Source: Macromonas nakdongensis (lineage in GTDB: Bacteria > Pseudomonadota > Gammaproteobacteria > Burkholderiales > Burkholderiaceae_C). Taken from it: DNA of 39,484 bases. Below, one piece after another: positions 7,253 through 17,619 of the stretch. The stretch spans positions 1 through 39,484 of the forward strand of contig NZ_NWMV01000103.1 of assembly GCF_002837145.1 (NCBI RefSeq). The letters run 5' to 3'. The position numbers and the translations under genes are program-made. Under the pieces are notes generated by a model. The model was not told where the DNA came from. It searched no databases and worked only from the letters and a program-made list of their open reading frames with translations. Each line of letters opens with the position of its first letter. The first letter of the stretch is position 1.

Positions 7253-10200
7253 GTGACCCAGCACATCACCCCGATCGAGGGCGGCGACGCCCTTGGCAAC
7301 TTCCGCGCCCAACAACTCCTGCCCCGCCTGCAAGCCATCAGCGACAAGATTGTGGGCATCGCGGCCCGTTTTGTGCACCTGGTGGACACGCTGGAACCCG
7401 TGTCGGTGCAGCAGCTGTCGAAATGGCAGGCCCTGCTGACCTACGGTGAGCCTTACGCCGGCCCCGTCGATGGGCCACTGGTGGTGGTGACGCCGCGTTT
7501 CGGCACCGTGTCGCCCTGGGCGTCCAAGGCCACCGACATCGCCCACAACTGCGGTTTCCAGGTCAAGCGCGTGGAGCGCATCACCGAATACCGCCTGACG
7601 CTGAAATCGGGCTTGCTGGGCAAGGCCGAACTGAACACCGCGCAGTGGCAGCAGGTGGCCGTGCTGCTGCACGACCGCATGACCGAAAGCGCCGTGGCCA
7701 GCCGCGCCGACGCGCACCAGCTGTTCACCGAACTGCACCCGGCCCCGATGGAGCACGTGGACGTGCTGGGCGGTGGCCGTGCGGCGCTGGAGCGGGCCAA
7801 CGTAGTCTGGGGCTTGGCCCTGGCCGATGACGAAATTGACTACCTCGTCAACGCCTTCAATGGCCTGGGCCGCAACCCGACCGACGTGGAGCTGATGATG
7901 TTCGCCCAGGCCAACAGCGAACACTGCCGCCACAAGATCTTCAACGCCCAGTTCACCATCGACGGCGTGGCGCAGGACAAGAGCCTGTTCGCCATGATCC
8001 GCAACACGCACCAGCTGGCACCGCAGCACACCGTGGTGGCCTATTCGGACAACGCTTCGGTGATGGAGGGCAACCCCATCGAGCGTTTCGTGGCCAAGTC
8101 CACCGGCGCGGCCAGCCCGGCCTACACCAAAGAGCAGGCGCTGCAGCACGTGCTGATGAAGGTGGAAACCCACAACCACCCGACCGCCATTTCGCCCTTC
8201 CCAGGCGCCTCCACCGGCGCGGGCGGTGAAATCCGCGACGAAGGCGCCACCGGCCGTGGCTCCAAGCCCAAGGCGGGCATGACCGGCTTTACCGTGTCCA
8301 AGCTGTGGGGCGGTTGGTCCGACCAAGTGGGCGGCAAGCCCGAGCACATCGCCAGCCCGCTGCAGATCATGACCGAAGGTCCGCTGGGCGGCGCCGCGTT
8401 CAACAACGAATTCGGCCGGCCCAACCTGGTCGGCTATTTCCGCGAGTACGAGCAGACCATCGCCAGCGACGTGGACACCGTGCGGCGCGGCTACCACAAG
8501 CCCATCATGATCGCGGGCGGTCTGGGTGGCATCGATGCCCAGCAGACCAAGAAGATCGAATTCCCCGCCGGCACGCTGTTGATCCAGCTGGGCGGCCCCG
8601 GCATGCGCATTGGCATGGGCGGCGGCGCGGCCAGTTCCATGGCCACCGGCGTCAACGCCGCCGACCTGGACTTCGACTCGGTGCAGCGTGGCAACCCCGA
8701 AATCGAGCGCCGGGCGCAGGAGGTCATCAACCACTGCTGGCAGCAGGGCACGGCCAACCCCATCCTGGCCATCCACGACGTGGGCGCGGGCGGTTTGTCC
8801 AACGCCTTCCCGGAACTGACCAACGATGCCGGCCGTGGCGCCCGGTTCGACCTGCGCGCCGTGCCGCTGGAAGAGTCCGGTCTGTGCCCAAAGGAAATCT
8901 GGTCGAACGAGAGCCAGGAACGCTATGTGCTGGCGATCGCGCCCGAATCGCTGGCGCAGTTCCAGGCCTTCTGCGAGCGCGAGCGTTGCCCCTTCGCCGT
9001 GGTCGGCGTGGCCACCGAAGAACGCCAATTGGTGCTGGCCGACGAGGGCGCCGAAAGCCCGGTCGACATGCCCATGGACGTGCTGCTGGGCAAACCGCCC
9101 AAGATGCACCGCGACGTCAAGCGCGTGCAACGCCAGGTGCCGCCCATCGACTTGAACGGCGTGGCATTGCAACAAGCGGTGATCGACGTGCTGAGCCACC
9201 CCACCGTGGCGTCCAAGCGCTTCCTGGTCACCATCGGCGACCGCGCCGTGGGGGGCTTGAGCCACCGCGACCAGATGGTCGGCCCCTGGCAGGTGCCGGT
9301 GGCCGACGTGGCCGTGACGCTGGCCGACTACCAGGGCTTTGCCGGCGAAGCCATGAGCATGGGCGAGCGCACCCCGCTGGCCGCCACCGACGCGCCCGCG
9401 TCCGGCCGCATGGCCGTGGCCGAGGCCATCACCAACCTGCTGGCCGCGCCGATCGAACTGCCGCGCGTCAAGCTGTCGGCCAACTGGATGGCCGCCTGTG
9501 GCGAAGTCGGCGAAGACGCCGACCTGTACGACACCGTCAAGACCGTGGGCATGGAACTGTGCCCGGCGCTGGACATCAGCATCCCGGTGGGCAAGGACTC
9601 GCTGTCCATGCGCACGCAGTGGCAGGCCGATGGCGCCACCCAGAAAGTCACCTCACCGGTCAGCCTGATCATCTCCGCCTTCGCCACGCTGCCCGATGTG
9701 CGCGGTACCCTGACGCCGCAGCTCAACGCGCAGGAAGACGACACCACCCTGGTGCTGGTGGACTTGGGCAAGGGCCAGCACCGCATGGGCGGCTCCATCC
9801 TGGCGCAGGTGCTGAACCAGCCGGGCGGCGCCGTGCCCGACCTGGACGACGCGCAAGACCTGAAACGGTTGGTGGACGCCGTCAACGTGCTGCGCGCCCA
9901 GGGCCAGATCCTGGCCTACCACGATCGCAGCGACGGCGGCCTGCTGGCCGCGGTGGCCGAAATGGCCTTCGCCGGCCACGTGGGCGTGAGCCTGAACGTG
10001 GACATGCTGGTGACCGAAGGCGACGGTATTTCCGACAGCCGCATGGACACCGGCGACGCCAAGAACTGGGCCACCCAGGTCGGCGCCCGCCGCGAGGAAC
10101 TCACGCTCAAAGCCCTGTTCAACGAGGAACTGGGCGTGGTGCTGCAGGTGCGCACGGCGGAGCGCAACGCCGTCATGCAGACCCTGCGCGAACACGGCTT

Positions 10201-11266
10201 GAGCAAACACAGCCACTTCATCGGCAAGACCCGCCCGCTCAGTTCCTCCATCGACCTGGGCAAGGGCGAGCTGCAAGTGTGGCGCGACACCAAGCAGGTG
10301 TTCGGCGCCAGCCTGTTCGACCTGCACCAGGTCTGGGACAGCGTGAGCTGGAAGATCAACCAGCAGCGCGACAACCCCGCCTGCGCCGACGCCGAACACG
10401 CCGCCGCTGGCGTGCCGAGCGACCCGGGCATGCACGTGGCGCTGACCTTCGACCCGGCCGACAACGTGGCCGCGCCGTACCTGAACCTGGCCAAGCCGAA
10501 AGTGGCCATCCTGCGCGAGCAGGGCGTCAACTCGCACGTGGAAATGGCCTACGCCTTCACCGAGGCTGGCTTCGACGCCTACGACGTGCACATGACCGAC
10601 CTGCAAACCGGCCGCGCCAAGCTGCAGGACTTCAAGGGCGTGGTCGCGTGCGGCGGCTTCAGCTACGGCGACACCCTGGGTGCCGGCATCGGCTGGGCGC
10701 GCAGCATCACCTTCAACCCGGTGCTGACCGAGCAGTTCCAGGGCTTCTTTGGCCGCAGCGACACCTTCGGCCTGGGCGTGTGCAACGGCTGCCAGATGTT
10801 CGCCGAGCTGGCCGACATCATCCCCGGCGCCGAAGCCTGGCCGCGCTTCACCACCAACCAGAGCGAGCGTTTCGAGGCCCGACTCTCGATGGTGGAAGTG
10901 TTGGATTCACCCAGCCTGTTCCTGCAAGGCATGGCCGGCAGCCGCCTGCCGATCGCGGTGGCGCACGGCGAGGGTTACGCCAACTTCAAGCACCGCGGCA
11001 ACCCGGCCCAGGCCATCGCCGCCATGCGTTTCGTTGACAACCTGGGCCAGGCCACCGAGCAATACCCGTTCAACCCCAACGGCAGCGCTGGCGGTCTGAC
11101 CAGCGTGACCACGGCCGACGGCCGCTTCACCGCCATGATGCCGCACCCCGAACGCGTGTTCCGCAACATCCAGATGAGCTGGACCGACCTCGCCGCCTCC
11201 GGTGGCCAGGACGCGCTCAGCCCCTGGATGCGGATCTGGCGCAACGCGCGCAAGTGGGTGGGCTGA
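7253..11266 (+). CDS. purL: Phosphoribosylformylglycinamidine synthase (FGAM synthase), large single-chain form
   Basis: Catalyses the ATP- and glutamine-dependent conversion of FGAR to FGAM, the fourth step of purine synthesis, in the cytoplasm. The 1337-residue length is that of the proteobacterial single-chain enzyme, which fuses an N-terminal PurS-like part, two AIR-synthase-like halves and a C-terminal glutaminase. Visible landmarks are [15 protein letters not shown] and [20 protein letters not shown] in the synthase part, and GVCNGCQMF with nucleophile C1177 and H1298/E1300 in [10 protein letters not shown] for the glutaminase triad. The start is GTG: the frame has no ATG between the upstream stop at 7217 and 7253, and [21 protein letters not shown] fits the family start. 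It is monocistronic, with a terminator directly behind it. Confidence 0.97.
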   Translation: MTQHITPIEGGDALGNFRAQQLLPRLQAISDKIVGIAARFVHLVDTLEPVSVQQLSKWQALLTYGEPYAGPVDGPLVVVTPRFGTVSPWASKATDIAHNCGFQVKRVERITEYRLTLKSGLLGKAELNTAQWQQVAVLLHDRMTESAVASRADAHQLFTELHPAPMEHVDVLGGGRAALERANVVWGLALADDEIDYLVNAFNGLGRNPTDVELMMFAQANSEHCRHKIFNAQFTIDGVAQDKSLFAMIRNTHQLAPQHTVVAYSDNASVMEGNPIERFVAKSTGAASPAYTKEQALQHVLMKVETHNHPTAISPFPGASTGAGGEIRDEGATGRGSKPKAGMTGFTVSKLWGGWSDQVGGKPEHIASPLQIMTEGPLGGAAFNNEFGRPNLVGYFREYEQTIASDVDTVRRGYHKPIMIAGGLGGIDAQQTKKIEFPAGTLLIQLGGPGMRIGMGGGAASSMATGVNAADLDFDSVQRGNPEIERRAQEVINHCWQQGTANPILAIHDVGAGGLSNAFPELTNDAGRGARFDLRAVPLEESGLCPKEIWSNESQERYVLAIAPESLAQFQAFCERERCPFAVVGVATEERQLVLADEGAESPVDMPMDVLLGKPPKMHRDVKRVQRQVPPIDLNGVALQQAVIDVLSHPTVASKRFLVTIGDRAVGGLSHRDQMVGPWQVPVADVAVTLADYQGFAGEAMSMGERTPLAATDAPASGRMAVAEAITNLLAAPIELPRVKLSANWMAACGEVGEDADLYDTVKTVGMELCPALDISIPVGKDSLSMRTQWQADGATQKVTSPVSLIISAFATLPDVRGTLTPQLNAQEDDTTLVLVDLGKGQHRMGGSILAQVLNQPGGAVPDLDDAQDLKRLVDAVNVLRAQGQILAYHDRSDGGLLAAVAEMAFAGHVGVSLNVDMLVTEGDGISDSRMDTGDAKNWATQVGARREELTLKALFNEELGVVLQVRTAERNAVMQTLREHGLSKHSHFIGKTRPLSSSIDLGKGELQVWRDTKQVFGASLFDLHQVWDSVSWKINQQRDNPACADAEHAAAGVPSDPGMHVALTFDPADNVAAPYLNLAKPKVAILREQGVNSHVEMAYAFTEAGFDAYDVHMTDLQTGRAKLQDFKGVVACGGFSYGDTLGAGIGWARSITFNPVLTEQFQGFFGRSDTFGLGVCNGCQMFAELADIIPGAEAWPRFTTNQSERFEARLSMVEVLDSPSLFLQGMAGSRLPIAVAHGEGYANFKHRGNPAQAIAAMRFVDNLGQATEQYPFNPNGSAGGLTSVTTADGRFTAMMPHPERVFRNIQMSWTDLAASGGQDALSPWMRIWRNARKWVG

Positions 11267-11290
11267 TTTCCCATCCCCCCTTGTTCGATG

Positions 11291-11320
11291 AGCCCGGCGC
11301 GACAGCCGGGCTTTTTTTTT
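11291..11320 (+). terminator. Rho-independent terminator of purL
   Basis: AGCCCGGC (11291-11298), a six-base loop, and the complementary GCCGGGCT (11305-11312) run into an unbroken T stretch ending at 11320, 25 bases after the purL stop. Confidence 0.92.
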
Positions 11321-11433
11321 GCCGCCAAACGCACCACAATGGGCCCCGAACGATGTTCAGAATAAGCATTTGCCGCGGTGGGGGGATGGAGACGCCCCCG
11401 TCTGGAAAACACCCCGGCACAGAGGAGCAGCCC

Positions 11434-13293
11434 ATGCAGAACGACCACCCCCTGGCGGACGAGATCGAACGCAGCCGTCGCGCCGCCCTTCGCCAATACC
11501 TGGCCCACAGTTTTGGTCCCATCCCCGAAGGCACCTGGCAGGCCATCTGTGCCTGCGTCGAATGGCAGGTGCTGCACACCGGCGATGTGCTGATGACCCA
11601 GGGCGACCCCGGCGACACCGCCTTCCTCAGCCTGAGCGGGCGCCTGCGCGTGTACGTGACGGGCGACGATGGCGTGTCCCGCATGGTGCGCGAACTCGGC
11701 CGCGGCGAGATCATCGGCGAACTCAGCCTGTTCACCGGCGCCCCCCGCTCCGCGACCGTGGTCGCCGTGCGCAAATCGCTCGTGGCCCGGCTGGACAAAG
11801 CGCACTTCCACGCGCTGGTGGCGCGCAACCCGCAGGTGTCCATCGCCTTGACCCAGAAGATCATCGAGCGCCTGCAGACCCAGCACCAGCGTCAGCCGGT
11901 GCCGGCCCCGGTGATGTTGAGCCTGCTGCCCATCACCGCGGGGGTCAATGCCCGGGCCTTCGCCGCATCGCTGGCCCAAGCCCTGCAGCGCCATGGGCGG
12001 GTGCACGTCGCCCAGGCCCCAGCCGATCCGGCGTGGCGCACGGAGCGCCTGTCCGATGCCCTGGACGGGCTGGAGGCCCAGCACGATTTCGTGCTCCTGG
12101 TCGTCGACACCCAGCCCAACGAATGGACCCGCACCTGCCTGGCCCACAGCGACGAGGTGTTGCTGCTGGCCGATGCCACCCAGCCGGTGGCGATGCACCC
12201 GGTGGAAACGGCCTGTCTGGCGGACGACGACGGCACGCGCAGCGAGGTGGCCGAAACCCTGGTGCTGCTGCACCCGGCCGACACGGTGTCGCCCCTGGGC
12301 ATGCGCGCCTGGGTCGATCGCCGGCCGGTGACCGGACACGTCAACCTGCGGCCCACACTGATTCGCGACATGGAACGCCTGGCCCGCTTGCTGAGCCGCA
12401 CCGCCGTGGGCCTGGTGCTGGCCGGGGGCGGGGCCCGGGGTTTTGCCCACCTGGGCATCTGGCGCGCCCTGCGCGCCCGTGGCATCGAGATCGACTGCGT
12501 CGGCGGCACCAGCATGGGGGCGGTGATGGCCGCCGTCATCGCCGCCGACCGCGAGATGCACACCACGCTGGACGTCACGCGCGAAGCCTTCCGCGTCAAC
12601 CCCACCGGCGACTACAACCTGCTGCCGCTGGTGTCGCTCATCAAAGGCCAGCGGGTACGTGCCGCGGTGCGCAACGCCATCCAGCGGCTCATGGGCGGTC
12701 CGGTGGACATCGTCGATCTGTGGAAAGGCTACTTCTGCATCGCCAGCAACTACACCAAAGGTCAGGAGATGCGGTTGCACCAGGGCGACCTGGGCCGTTC
12801 TGTGTTGGCCAGCATCGCCATTCCTGGGGCCTTGCCGCCGGTGGTGATGGCCGGCGATCTGGTCTGCGACGGCGGCACCTTCAACAACTTTCCGGCCAAC
12901 GTGATGCGCGAAATGCGCGGGGTTGGCCGGGTGGTGGGGGTGGACCTGGGCGCACGCAGTGGCCGCCCGCTCGACTTCGACGAAATGCCCAGCGCCTGGC
13001 AGTTGCTGTGGGACCGCTTCAAACCCCGGAGCCAACGCCGCTACCGTGTGCCTTCTCTGGTGTCTTACCTGCTCAACGTCACCATTCTGTACAGCGTGTC
13101 GCGCCAGTCGGAGTCGCGCCGGCAGACCGATCTGTACTTCAACCCGCCCCTGCTGCGGGTGGGCCTGCTGCAGTGGAACCGTTTCCGTGACATCGTGGAG
13201 CAGGGCGAAGCGCACGCCCACGAGGTGTTGAACGCCCTGAGCCCGGCCGAGAAGGCGCGTTGGGGTTTGCCGGCCGATTCGGCCGTCTCTTGA
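11434..13293 (+). CDS. Cyclic-nucleotide-binding-domain/patatin-like phospholipase (NTE-like)
   Basis: A 619-residue serine lipase-type protein related to neuropathy target esterase. Residues 25-145 form a cNMP-binding fold (GDVLMTQGDPGDTAFLSLSGRL; GEIIGELSLFTGAPRSATV, the phosphate-binding cassette region). Residues 155-320 form an alpha/beta linker. The patatin domain starts near 325 with the oxyanion loop GGGARG (331-336); nucleophile S360 lies in GTSMG and catalytic D479 in DGG. It probably hydrolyses phospholipids or lysophospholipids at the membrane, possibly under nucleotide control; neither is demonstrated. ATG 11434 follows GAGGAG; the frame is open back into purL, so upstream starts (ATG 11386) are possible but less well supported. 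Its stop codon lies inside the FNR-like box of the next gene. Confidence 0.85.
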   Translation: MQNDHPLADEIERSRRAALRQYLAHSFGPIPEGTWQAICACVEWQVLHTGDVLMTQGDPGDTAFLSLSGRLRVYVTGDDGVSRMVRELGRGEIIGELSLFTGAPRSATVVAVRKSLVARLDKAHFHALVARNPQVSIALTQKIIERLQTQHQRQPVPAPVMLSLLPITAGVNARAFAASLAQALQRHGRVHVAQAPADPAWRTERLSDALDGLEAQHDFVLLVVDTQPNEWTRTCLAHSDEVLLLADATQPVAMHPVETACLADDDGTRSEVAETLVLLHPADTVSPLGMRAWVDRRPVTGHVNLRPTLIRDMERLARLLSRTAVGLVLAGGGARGFAHLGIWRALRARGIEIDCVGGTSMGAVMAAVIAADREMHTTLDVTREAFRVNPTGDYNLLPLVSLIKGQRVRAAVRNAIQRLMGGPVDIVDLWKGYFCIASNYTKGQEMRLHQGDLGRSVLASIAIPGALPPVVMAGDLVCDGGTFNNFPANVMREMRGVGRVVGVDLGARSGRPLDFDEMPSAWQLLWDRFKPRSQRRYRVPSLVSYLLNVTILYSVSRQSESRRQTDLYFNPPLLRVGLLQWNRFRDIVEQGEAHAHEVLNALSPAEKARWGLPADSAVS

Positions 13294-13331
13294 CGCGCAT
13301 CAAGACCGGCATGGGGCGGCCTCTCTAGACT
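13290..13331 (+). promoter_or_regulatory. FNR/ANR-type box and -10 of the hemerythrin gene
   Basis: TTGAC-GCGC-ATCAA (13290-13303) matches the FNR consensus TTGAT-N4-ATCAA at nine of ten positions. TAGACT at 13326-13331 fits a -10 hexamer. If transcription begins about seven bases later (near 13338), the box is centred at -41.5, the standard position for activation by FNR-family regulators. No separate -35 is visible. The box overlaps the stop codon of the upstream gene. Confidence 0.7.
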
Positions 13332-13367
13332 GGTACAAGCTAAACCCACACACCATCCGGAGATACC

Positions 13368-13910
13368 ATGACCGCCTCCCCAGTCGCCATCGACAGCGCC
13401 CCCGTGCAGGACTTTGCCCAGTGCCACGCCGGCATCTTCAAGAAGCTGGACCTGCTGGGTGAATTGCCGGCGTTGCTGGAGCCCGCTGCCCGGGCCCGAG
13501 ACATCGCCGAAAAAGCGGTGGAATTTTTCCGCGAAGCGATTTTCGAGCACCACCTGGACGAGGAGCGCGAACTGTTCCCCGCCGTGCTCGCCAGCGCCCA
13601 GCCGGGTGCCGAGCAAGACCGGGTACGCGCCATGGCGCAGCGCCTGACCGATGAGCACCGCGAACTCGAAGGCATCTGGAAACGGCTGGAGTCCGGCCTG
13701 AAAAAAATCGCCAAGGGACAGAACGCCGACGTGGACGTGGGCGACATCCAACGCCTGGTGCTGCAATACCAGGCCCACGCCCGCTTCGAAGAGGCCGAAT
13801 TCCTGCCCCTGGCCCAGACCGTGCTCGGGCGCAACGCCAACCACATGGCGGCGCTGGGCCTGTCGCTGCACATGCGACACGCGGTGCCACCGCTGGCCGC
13901 TTACGTCTGA
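13368..13910 (+). CDS. Hemerythrin-like (HHE) domain protein
   Basis: A 180-residue, mostly helical cytoplasmic protein with a non-heme diiron pattern: H20, H61/H62 with E65/E66 (FEHHLDEERELFP), H97 (DEHRELE), and H137 with E141 (HARFEEAEFLP). Such proteins bind oxygen or nitric oxide, or take part in iron and redox homeostasis; the specific role here is unknown. ATG 13368 is preceded by GGAG. An FNR-type box at the promoter suggests induction at low oxygen. Its end converges with rlhA, with only 6 bases between the stops and no clear terminator. Confidence 0.88.
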   Translation: MTASPVAIDSAPVQDFAQCHAGIFKKLDLLGELPALLEPAARARDIAEKAVEFFREAIFEHHLDEERELFPAVLASAQPGAEQDRVRAMAQRLTDEHRELEGIWKRLESGLKKIAKGQNADVDVGDIQRLVLQYQAHARFEEAEFLPLAQTVLGRNANHMAALGLSLHMRHAVPPLAAYV

Positions 13911-13916
13911 CGCGCC

Positions 13917-15911
13917 TCAGTGCACCGGGTGGGCCTGGGGCCGGGTCTTGTAGAACTGGACCGGGCTCTCTGACACGCTGTTGAGCACGCTGCGCTTGAT
14001 CTTGCCGACCACGTGCATCTCGCAGGGTTTGCAGTCGAAGCGCAGGGTGAGCCTTTCCTTGCCGTTGATGAGTTGCAGGGGTTCGGCGCGCACGGTGCCC
14101 TGCACGCCGGTGACGCCCTTGGCCTGCTTGGGGCACAGGCTCAGGCTGTAGCGCACGCAGTGCTTGGTGATCATCAGGCTCACCTCGCCTTCTTCCTCGT
14201 GCGCCTCGTAGGCGGCGGCGATCACCTGGACACCGTGTTTGTGGTAGAAGTCCCGCGCCTTCTGGTTGAACACGTTGGCCAGGTAGCTCAGGGTGTCTTC
14301 GGGGTAGGGCACGGGCGGCTGCACCGGCACGGCGCGCGGCAGGCGTTGCAGGGCCTGGGCACGGGCGTGTTCCAGGTTGGCCACGGCGTCGCGGCGCAAG
14401 GCGTTGAGTTGTGAGGCCGGCACGAACCAGGGCTGCGACAGTTGCACCTGGATGTCGTGCGCCTGGAACAGGGTGTCGCCCAGGCGGCCCAGTTGTTCCC
14501 GCAGCTTGTCCGCGGCCTGGTCGGGGGTTTTGGCCAGTTCCCAGGTGCCGGCCAGGGTCGCACGGCCGACGTGGCCGTCCTCGTCGGTCAGGTTCAACTG
14601 CAGGCCCGTCGGACTGTCGTGCAGGCCGACCCAGACACCGATGCGGCGCTCGGCGGACTTCTTTTCCAGCCCGCGCACCCAGTCCATGCTGCGGTTGCGG
14701 TTGACTTCGGTGCCTTTGCGCAGGTCTTTGAAGCCGGCCATCGGGTCTTTGGGGAAGATGCGCCACTGCGCAGCCGGCTTGCCCTTGCCGATGCGTTCCA
14801 CCCGGTTGGTCTGCAGCCCCACCAGTTCTTTGTGCAGGTCGTGGTAGCACAGACCGTCGCCGTTGCTCAGTTCGGTGGCCGGGTCGTTGACCTCGATGTC
14901 CACGCTGTCGGCGTTCACCTGGGTCACCCAGCCGATCGGCAGGCCCGGGTTCTTCGGGCTGTCGAAGGCGCCAATGTCTTCCTTGCGACCCTGGACAAAG
15001 TAGTCGGTGAACTCGCGGTTGAAGTTCTGGTTCGGGTCGGGCTGGAAGAAGAAGGTGCATTCGCCGCTGGAGGCGCGCGCCAGTTCCGGGCGTTCTTCCA
15101 GAATGCCGTCGAGCAGCAGGCGGTAATGGGCGGTGATGTTTTTCACGTAGCCCATGTCCTTGTAGCGGCCTTCGATCTTGAAGCTGCGCACGCCCGCGTC
15201 CACCAGGGCGCGCAGGTTGTCGCTCTGGTTGTTGTCTTTCATGCTGAGCACGTGTTTGTCGTGCGCGACGATGCGGCCCTGGGCGTCTTTCACCTCGTAG
15301 GGCAGGCGGCAGGCCTGCGAGCAATCGCCGCGGTTGGCGCTGCGCCCGGTGTGGGCGTGGCTGATGTAGCACTGGCCGCTGTAGGCCACACACAGCGCAC
15401 CGTGCACGAAAAACTCCAGAATGGCGCGGTTCGGCGCATCCACCGGCCCCAGTCCCTGGTGGATGGCGGCGATCTGTGGCAGCGTGAGTTCGCGGGCCAG
15501 CACGATCTGGCTCAGGCCGGCGTCCTGCAGGAAGCGGGCTTTTTCCGGGGTGCGGATGTCGGTCTGGGTGCTGGCGTGCAGCTGGATGGGGGGCAGGTCC
15601 AGCTCCAGTAGGCCCATGTCCTGGACAATGAGCGCATCGACCCCGCTGTCGTACAACTGGTGGATGAGGCGGCGGGCGGGCTCCAGCTCGTCGTCGCGCA
15701 GGATGGTGTTGAGCGTGACGAAGACCCGGCTGTGGTAACGGTGGGCGTGCCGCACCAGTCGCTCGATGTCGGCCACCGAATTGTCGGCGCTGGCCCGCGC
15801 CCCGAACGACGGCCCGCCGATGTAGACGGCGTCGGCGCCGTGGTTCACGGCCTCGATGCCGATGTCGGCGTCGCGCGCGGGGGAGAGCAGTTCGAGTTGG
15901 TGGGGCAGCAT
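13917..15911 (-). CDS. rlhA: 23S rRNA 5-hydroxycytidine C2501 synthase (peptidase U32 family)
   Basis: RlhA (formerly YdcP) is required for hydroxylation of C2501 in 23S rRNA near the peptidyl transferase centre. The 664-residue protein matches the E. coli form along its length as I remember it: LELLSPARDADIGIEAVNHG at the start, then HGALCVAYSGQCYISHAHTG and GRSANRGDCSQACRLPYEV, the U32 signature, and cysteine-rich KHCVRYSLSLCPKQAK and DCKPCEMHVVGKIK near the end, probably iron-sulfur or metal ligands. ATG 15911 was chosen; a GTG seven codons upstream (15932) is possible. It is monocistronic. The name U32 peptidase does not imply proteolysis here. Confidence 0.92.
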   Translation of the reverse strand: MLPHQLELLSPARDADIGIEAVNHGADAVYIGGPSFGARASADNSVADIERLVRHAHRYHSRVFVTLNTILRDDELEPARRLIHQLYDSGVDALIVQDMGLLELDLPPIQLHASTQTDIRTPEKARFLQDAGLSQIVLARELTLPQIAAIHQGLGPVDAPNRAILEFFVHGALCVAYSGQCYISHAHTGRSANRGDCSQACRLPYEVKDAQGRIVAHDKHVLSMKDNNQSDNLRALVDAGVRSFKIEGRYKDMGYVKNITAHYRLLLDGILEERPELARASSGECTFFFQPDPNQNFNREFTDYFVQGRKEDIGAFDSPKNPGLPIGWVTQVNADSVDIEVNDPATELSNGDGLCYHDLHKELVGLQTNRVERIGKGKPAAQWRIFPKDPMAGFKDLRKGTEVNRNRSMDWVRGLEKKSAERRIGVWVGLHDSPTGLQLNLTDEDGHVGRATLAGTWELAKTPDQAADKLREQLGRLGDTLFQAHDIQVQLSQPWFVPASQLNALRRDAVANLEHARAQALQRLPRAVPVQPPVPYPEDTLSYLANVFNQKARDFYHKHGVQVIAAAYEAHEEEGEVSLMITKHCVRYSLSLCPKQAKGVTGVQGTVRAEPLQLINGKERLTLRFDCKPCEMHVVGKIKRSVLNSVSESPVQFYKTRPQAHPVH

Positions 15912-15986
15912 GGCAATGGGCGGGTGGGGCACCCGTCAACGGGCAAACCCGTATTGTCCCCCGAGCCGCTGTTTTTTGCTGGGGTT

Positions 15987-17516
15987 TCAGGCGTCTGCAG
16001 CGGTGGGCGTGGCCGCCAGGGGCAGCCACACCTCCACCACGGCACCCGGACCCTGGTCCGTTGGTCGGTTGAAGGCGCGCAGTTCGCCACGCCAGGACTC
16101 CACGATCATCTGCGAGAAACTCAGGCCCACGCCCACCCCGCGCGCCTTGGTGGTGCGCAAAGGCACGTTGGCTTGCAGCACCACGTGGTCGGGCAGGCCC
16201 GGGCCGTTGTCTTGCACGCTCAGCACCTGGTAGCGGCGCCCCTGGGCCTGGCGCAAGGCGGTGTCCAGCACCAGCTGCCGGCCACCTACCGGCGGTGCAC
16301 CATTGGCCGTTGGCAGTTCCAGGGCTTCCAGGGCATTGGTGGCGAGGTTGAAGATCACCCGCTGCAGCAAGGCGGCGTTGGCCTGCACCCAGGTGCCGTC
16401 CAGCCCATGCGCTTGGTGCGTGAGGGCCACCTGTTGCCGCCGGGCCTGGGTGTGCAGGATCGGCAGGATGTCCACCAGCACCTCGTCCAGGCGCAACGGT
16501 TCAAGGGTGGCAGGCTGCCCATCCATGAGGGTGCGCAAGGCCATCAGGGTGTCCGACAGCTTGCGGACCATGCCCTGGGCGTGCCGGATGCGCAGGCGCT
16601 GCGGGTCGGCTTCCGGGCCATCGCTTTGCTCGGCCTGCAGGGACAGGCTGTCCAGAATCGAAGTCAGGGCCTGCAGCGGCTGGCTGATCTCGTGCACGAT
16701 GGCGGAGTTGTACAGCGACAGCTTGCTGACCGAGGAGAAGCGCGAATTCAGGACGATCATCTCGTCGCGCTGGCGCAGCACGGCCTCCAGATCCAGGGCG
16801 TGCGCTTCGGCCAGGCGCTGCTTTTCTTCGGCCCGGGCCTGGTCCTGGGCCTGGGCCAGCTGACGCCGGTGCAGCTTTTCCATCACAAAGCCGCCGTAAC
16901 CCACCGACTGCAGCGCCGACACGATGGTCAGGAGCACCACCGACACGTTGGTGGCGACCGAGCCGGCAAACACCTCCGGTCCACCACCGGCGGCCAGGGC
17001 CTGGAACCAGCGGTAGATGTTGGGCAGCAGGATCATGGCGATGCCCAAAGCCACCATCAGCAGGCCGCGACTTTGGTGTTGACGCATCACCCGCCACAGC
17101 CACCAGATCAGCAGCGCGTCCCCCACGTTCAGCAACAGCAGGTTCAACAGGTAACCCCAGGACATGCGCAGGCCGACCGCATCCAGGCCATACTGCAACA
17201 GGGCGTAGGCCGCAAAACCGCCCGTGGCCCAGCGCCAATCGACCGGACGGCCACCCAATTCCCAGCGCATGGATTCGATGGCCAGCCCCACGGCCAGCAC
17301 AAACAGCACCGCCGCCGTGACATTGAAGCGCTGCAGCACCCCCAGCAGCACCAGGGCCGCAGCGTTGGCCGCGACCGCGGCAAACCACCATTGGGCACCG
17401 CGGTCCCGGTTGCCCCGCAGGAACAACCAGATCAGCGCGGGCAGGCCGACGATGAGCGTCAGGCTCAGCACCAGCAGCAGCTGGAAGGCGGGAAAGGCCG
17501 GGGCGACGTTCGGCAT
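15987..17516 (-). CDS. Membrane sensor histidine kinase, partner of the divergent response regulator
   Basis: A 509-residue kinase. Residues 10-205 hold about six or seven hydrophobic segments with no large periplasmic loop, so the signal is probably sensed in or near the membrane. A helical linker at 215-260 leads to the H-box IVHEISQPLQAL with phospho-acceptor H275. The N-box is FNLATNALEALE (389-400), G1 is DNGPG (436-440) and G2 is GVGVGLSFS (460-468). ATG 17516 was chosen because the 30 residues before it (from 17606) run through the promoter region of the divergent regulator. The stimulus is unknown. The location beside the export operon and the shared promoter motif suggest that it controls that operon. 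Confidence 0.85.
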   Translation of the reverse strand: MPNVAPAFPAFQLLLVLSLTLIVGLPALIWLFLRGNRDRGAQWWFAAVAANAAALVLLGVLQRFNVTAAVLFVLAVGLAIESMRWELGGRPVDWRWATGGFAAYALLQYGLDAVGLRMSWGYLLNLLLLNVGDALLIWWLWRVMRQHQSRGLLMVALGIAMILLPNIYRWFQALAAGGGPEVFAGSVATNVSVVLLTIVSALQSVGYGGFVMEKLHRRQLAQAQDQARAEEKQRLAEAHALDLEAVLRQRDEMIVLNSRFSSVSKLSLYNSAIVHEISQPLQALTSILDSLSLQAEQSDGPEADPQRLRIRHAQGMVRKLSDTLMALRTLMDGQPATLEPLRLDEVLVDILPILHTQARRQQVALTHQAHGLDGTWVQANAALLQRVIFNLATNALEALELPTANGAPPVGGRQLVLDTALRQAQGRRYQVLSVQDNGPGLPDHVVLQANVPLRTTKARGVGVGLSFSQMIVESWRGELRAFNRPTDQGPGAVVEVWLPLAATPTAADA

Positions 17517-17545
17517 GGTCGTGGCAGACAGAAGGACCCGCCCAC

Positions 17546-17587
17546 TACCCAATTGGGTATGGGGCACGAGAATGATCGAAGTAAGAT
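17546..17587 (+). promoter_or_regulatory. Palindrome TACCCAATTGGGTA and -10 of the response-regulator gene
   Basis: A perfect 14-bp palindrome occupies 17546-17559. TAAGAT at 17582-17587 fits a -10, and a start seven bases later (17594) puts the palindrome centre at -41.5. The -35 position is not consensus, as expected for an activated promoter. The same arms, TACCC-N4-GGGTA, recur at the export operon (29901-29914). Likely autoregulation by the LuxR-type regulator. Confidence 0.55.
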
Positions 17588-17619
17588 GCGTAGAGCATTT
17601 TTGCACTGATTTCCGCTCG

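Noticed and set aside
8305-11037. Very long alternative frame (910 codons) inside purL
   Set aside because: It is a shifted reading of purL; it is Arg/Gly/Pro/Ala-rich as expected for out-of-frame GC-rich DNA, and the PurL frame is unmistakable.
17516-17606. Longer start for the histidine kinase (ATG 17606)
   Set aside because: The added 30 residues would run through the palindrome and promoter of the divergent regulator and look unlike a membrane sensor start.
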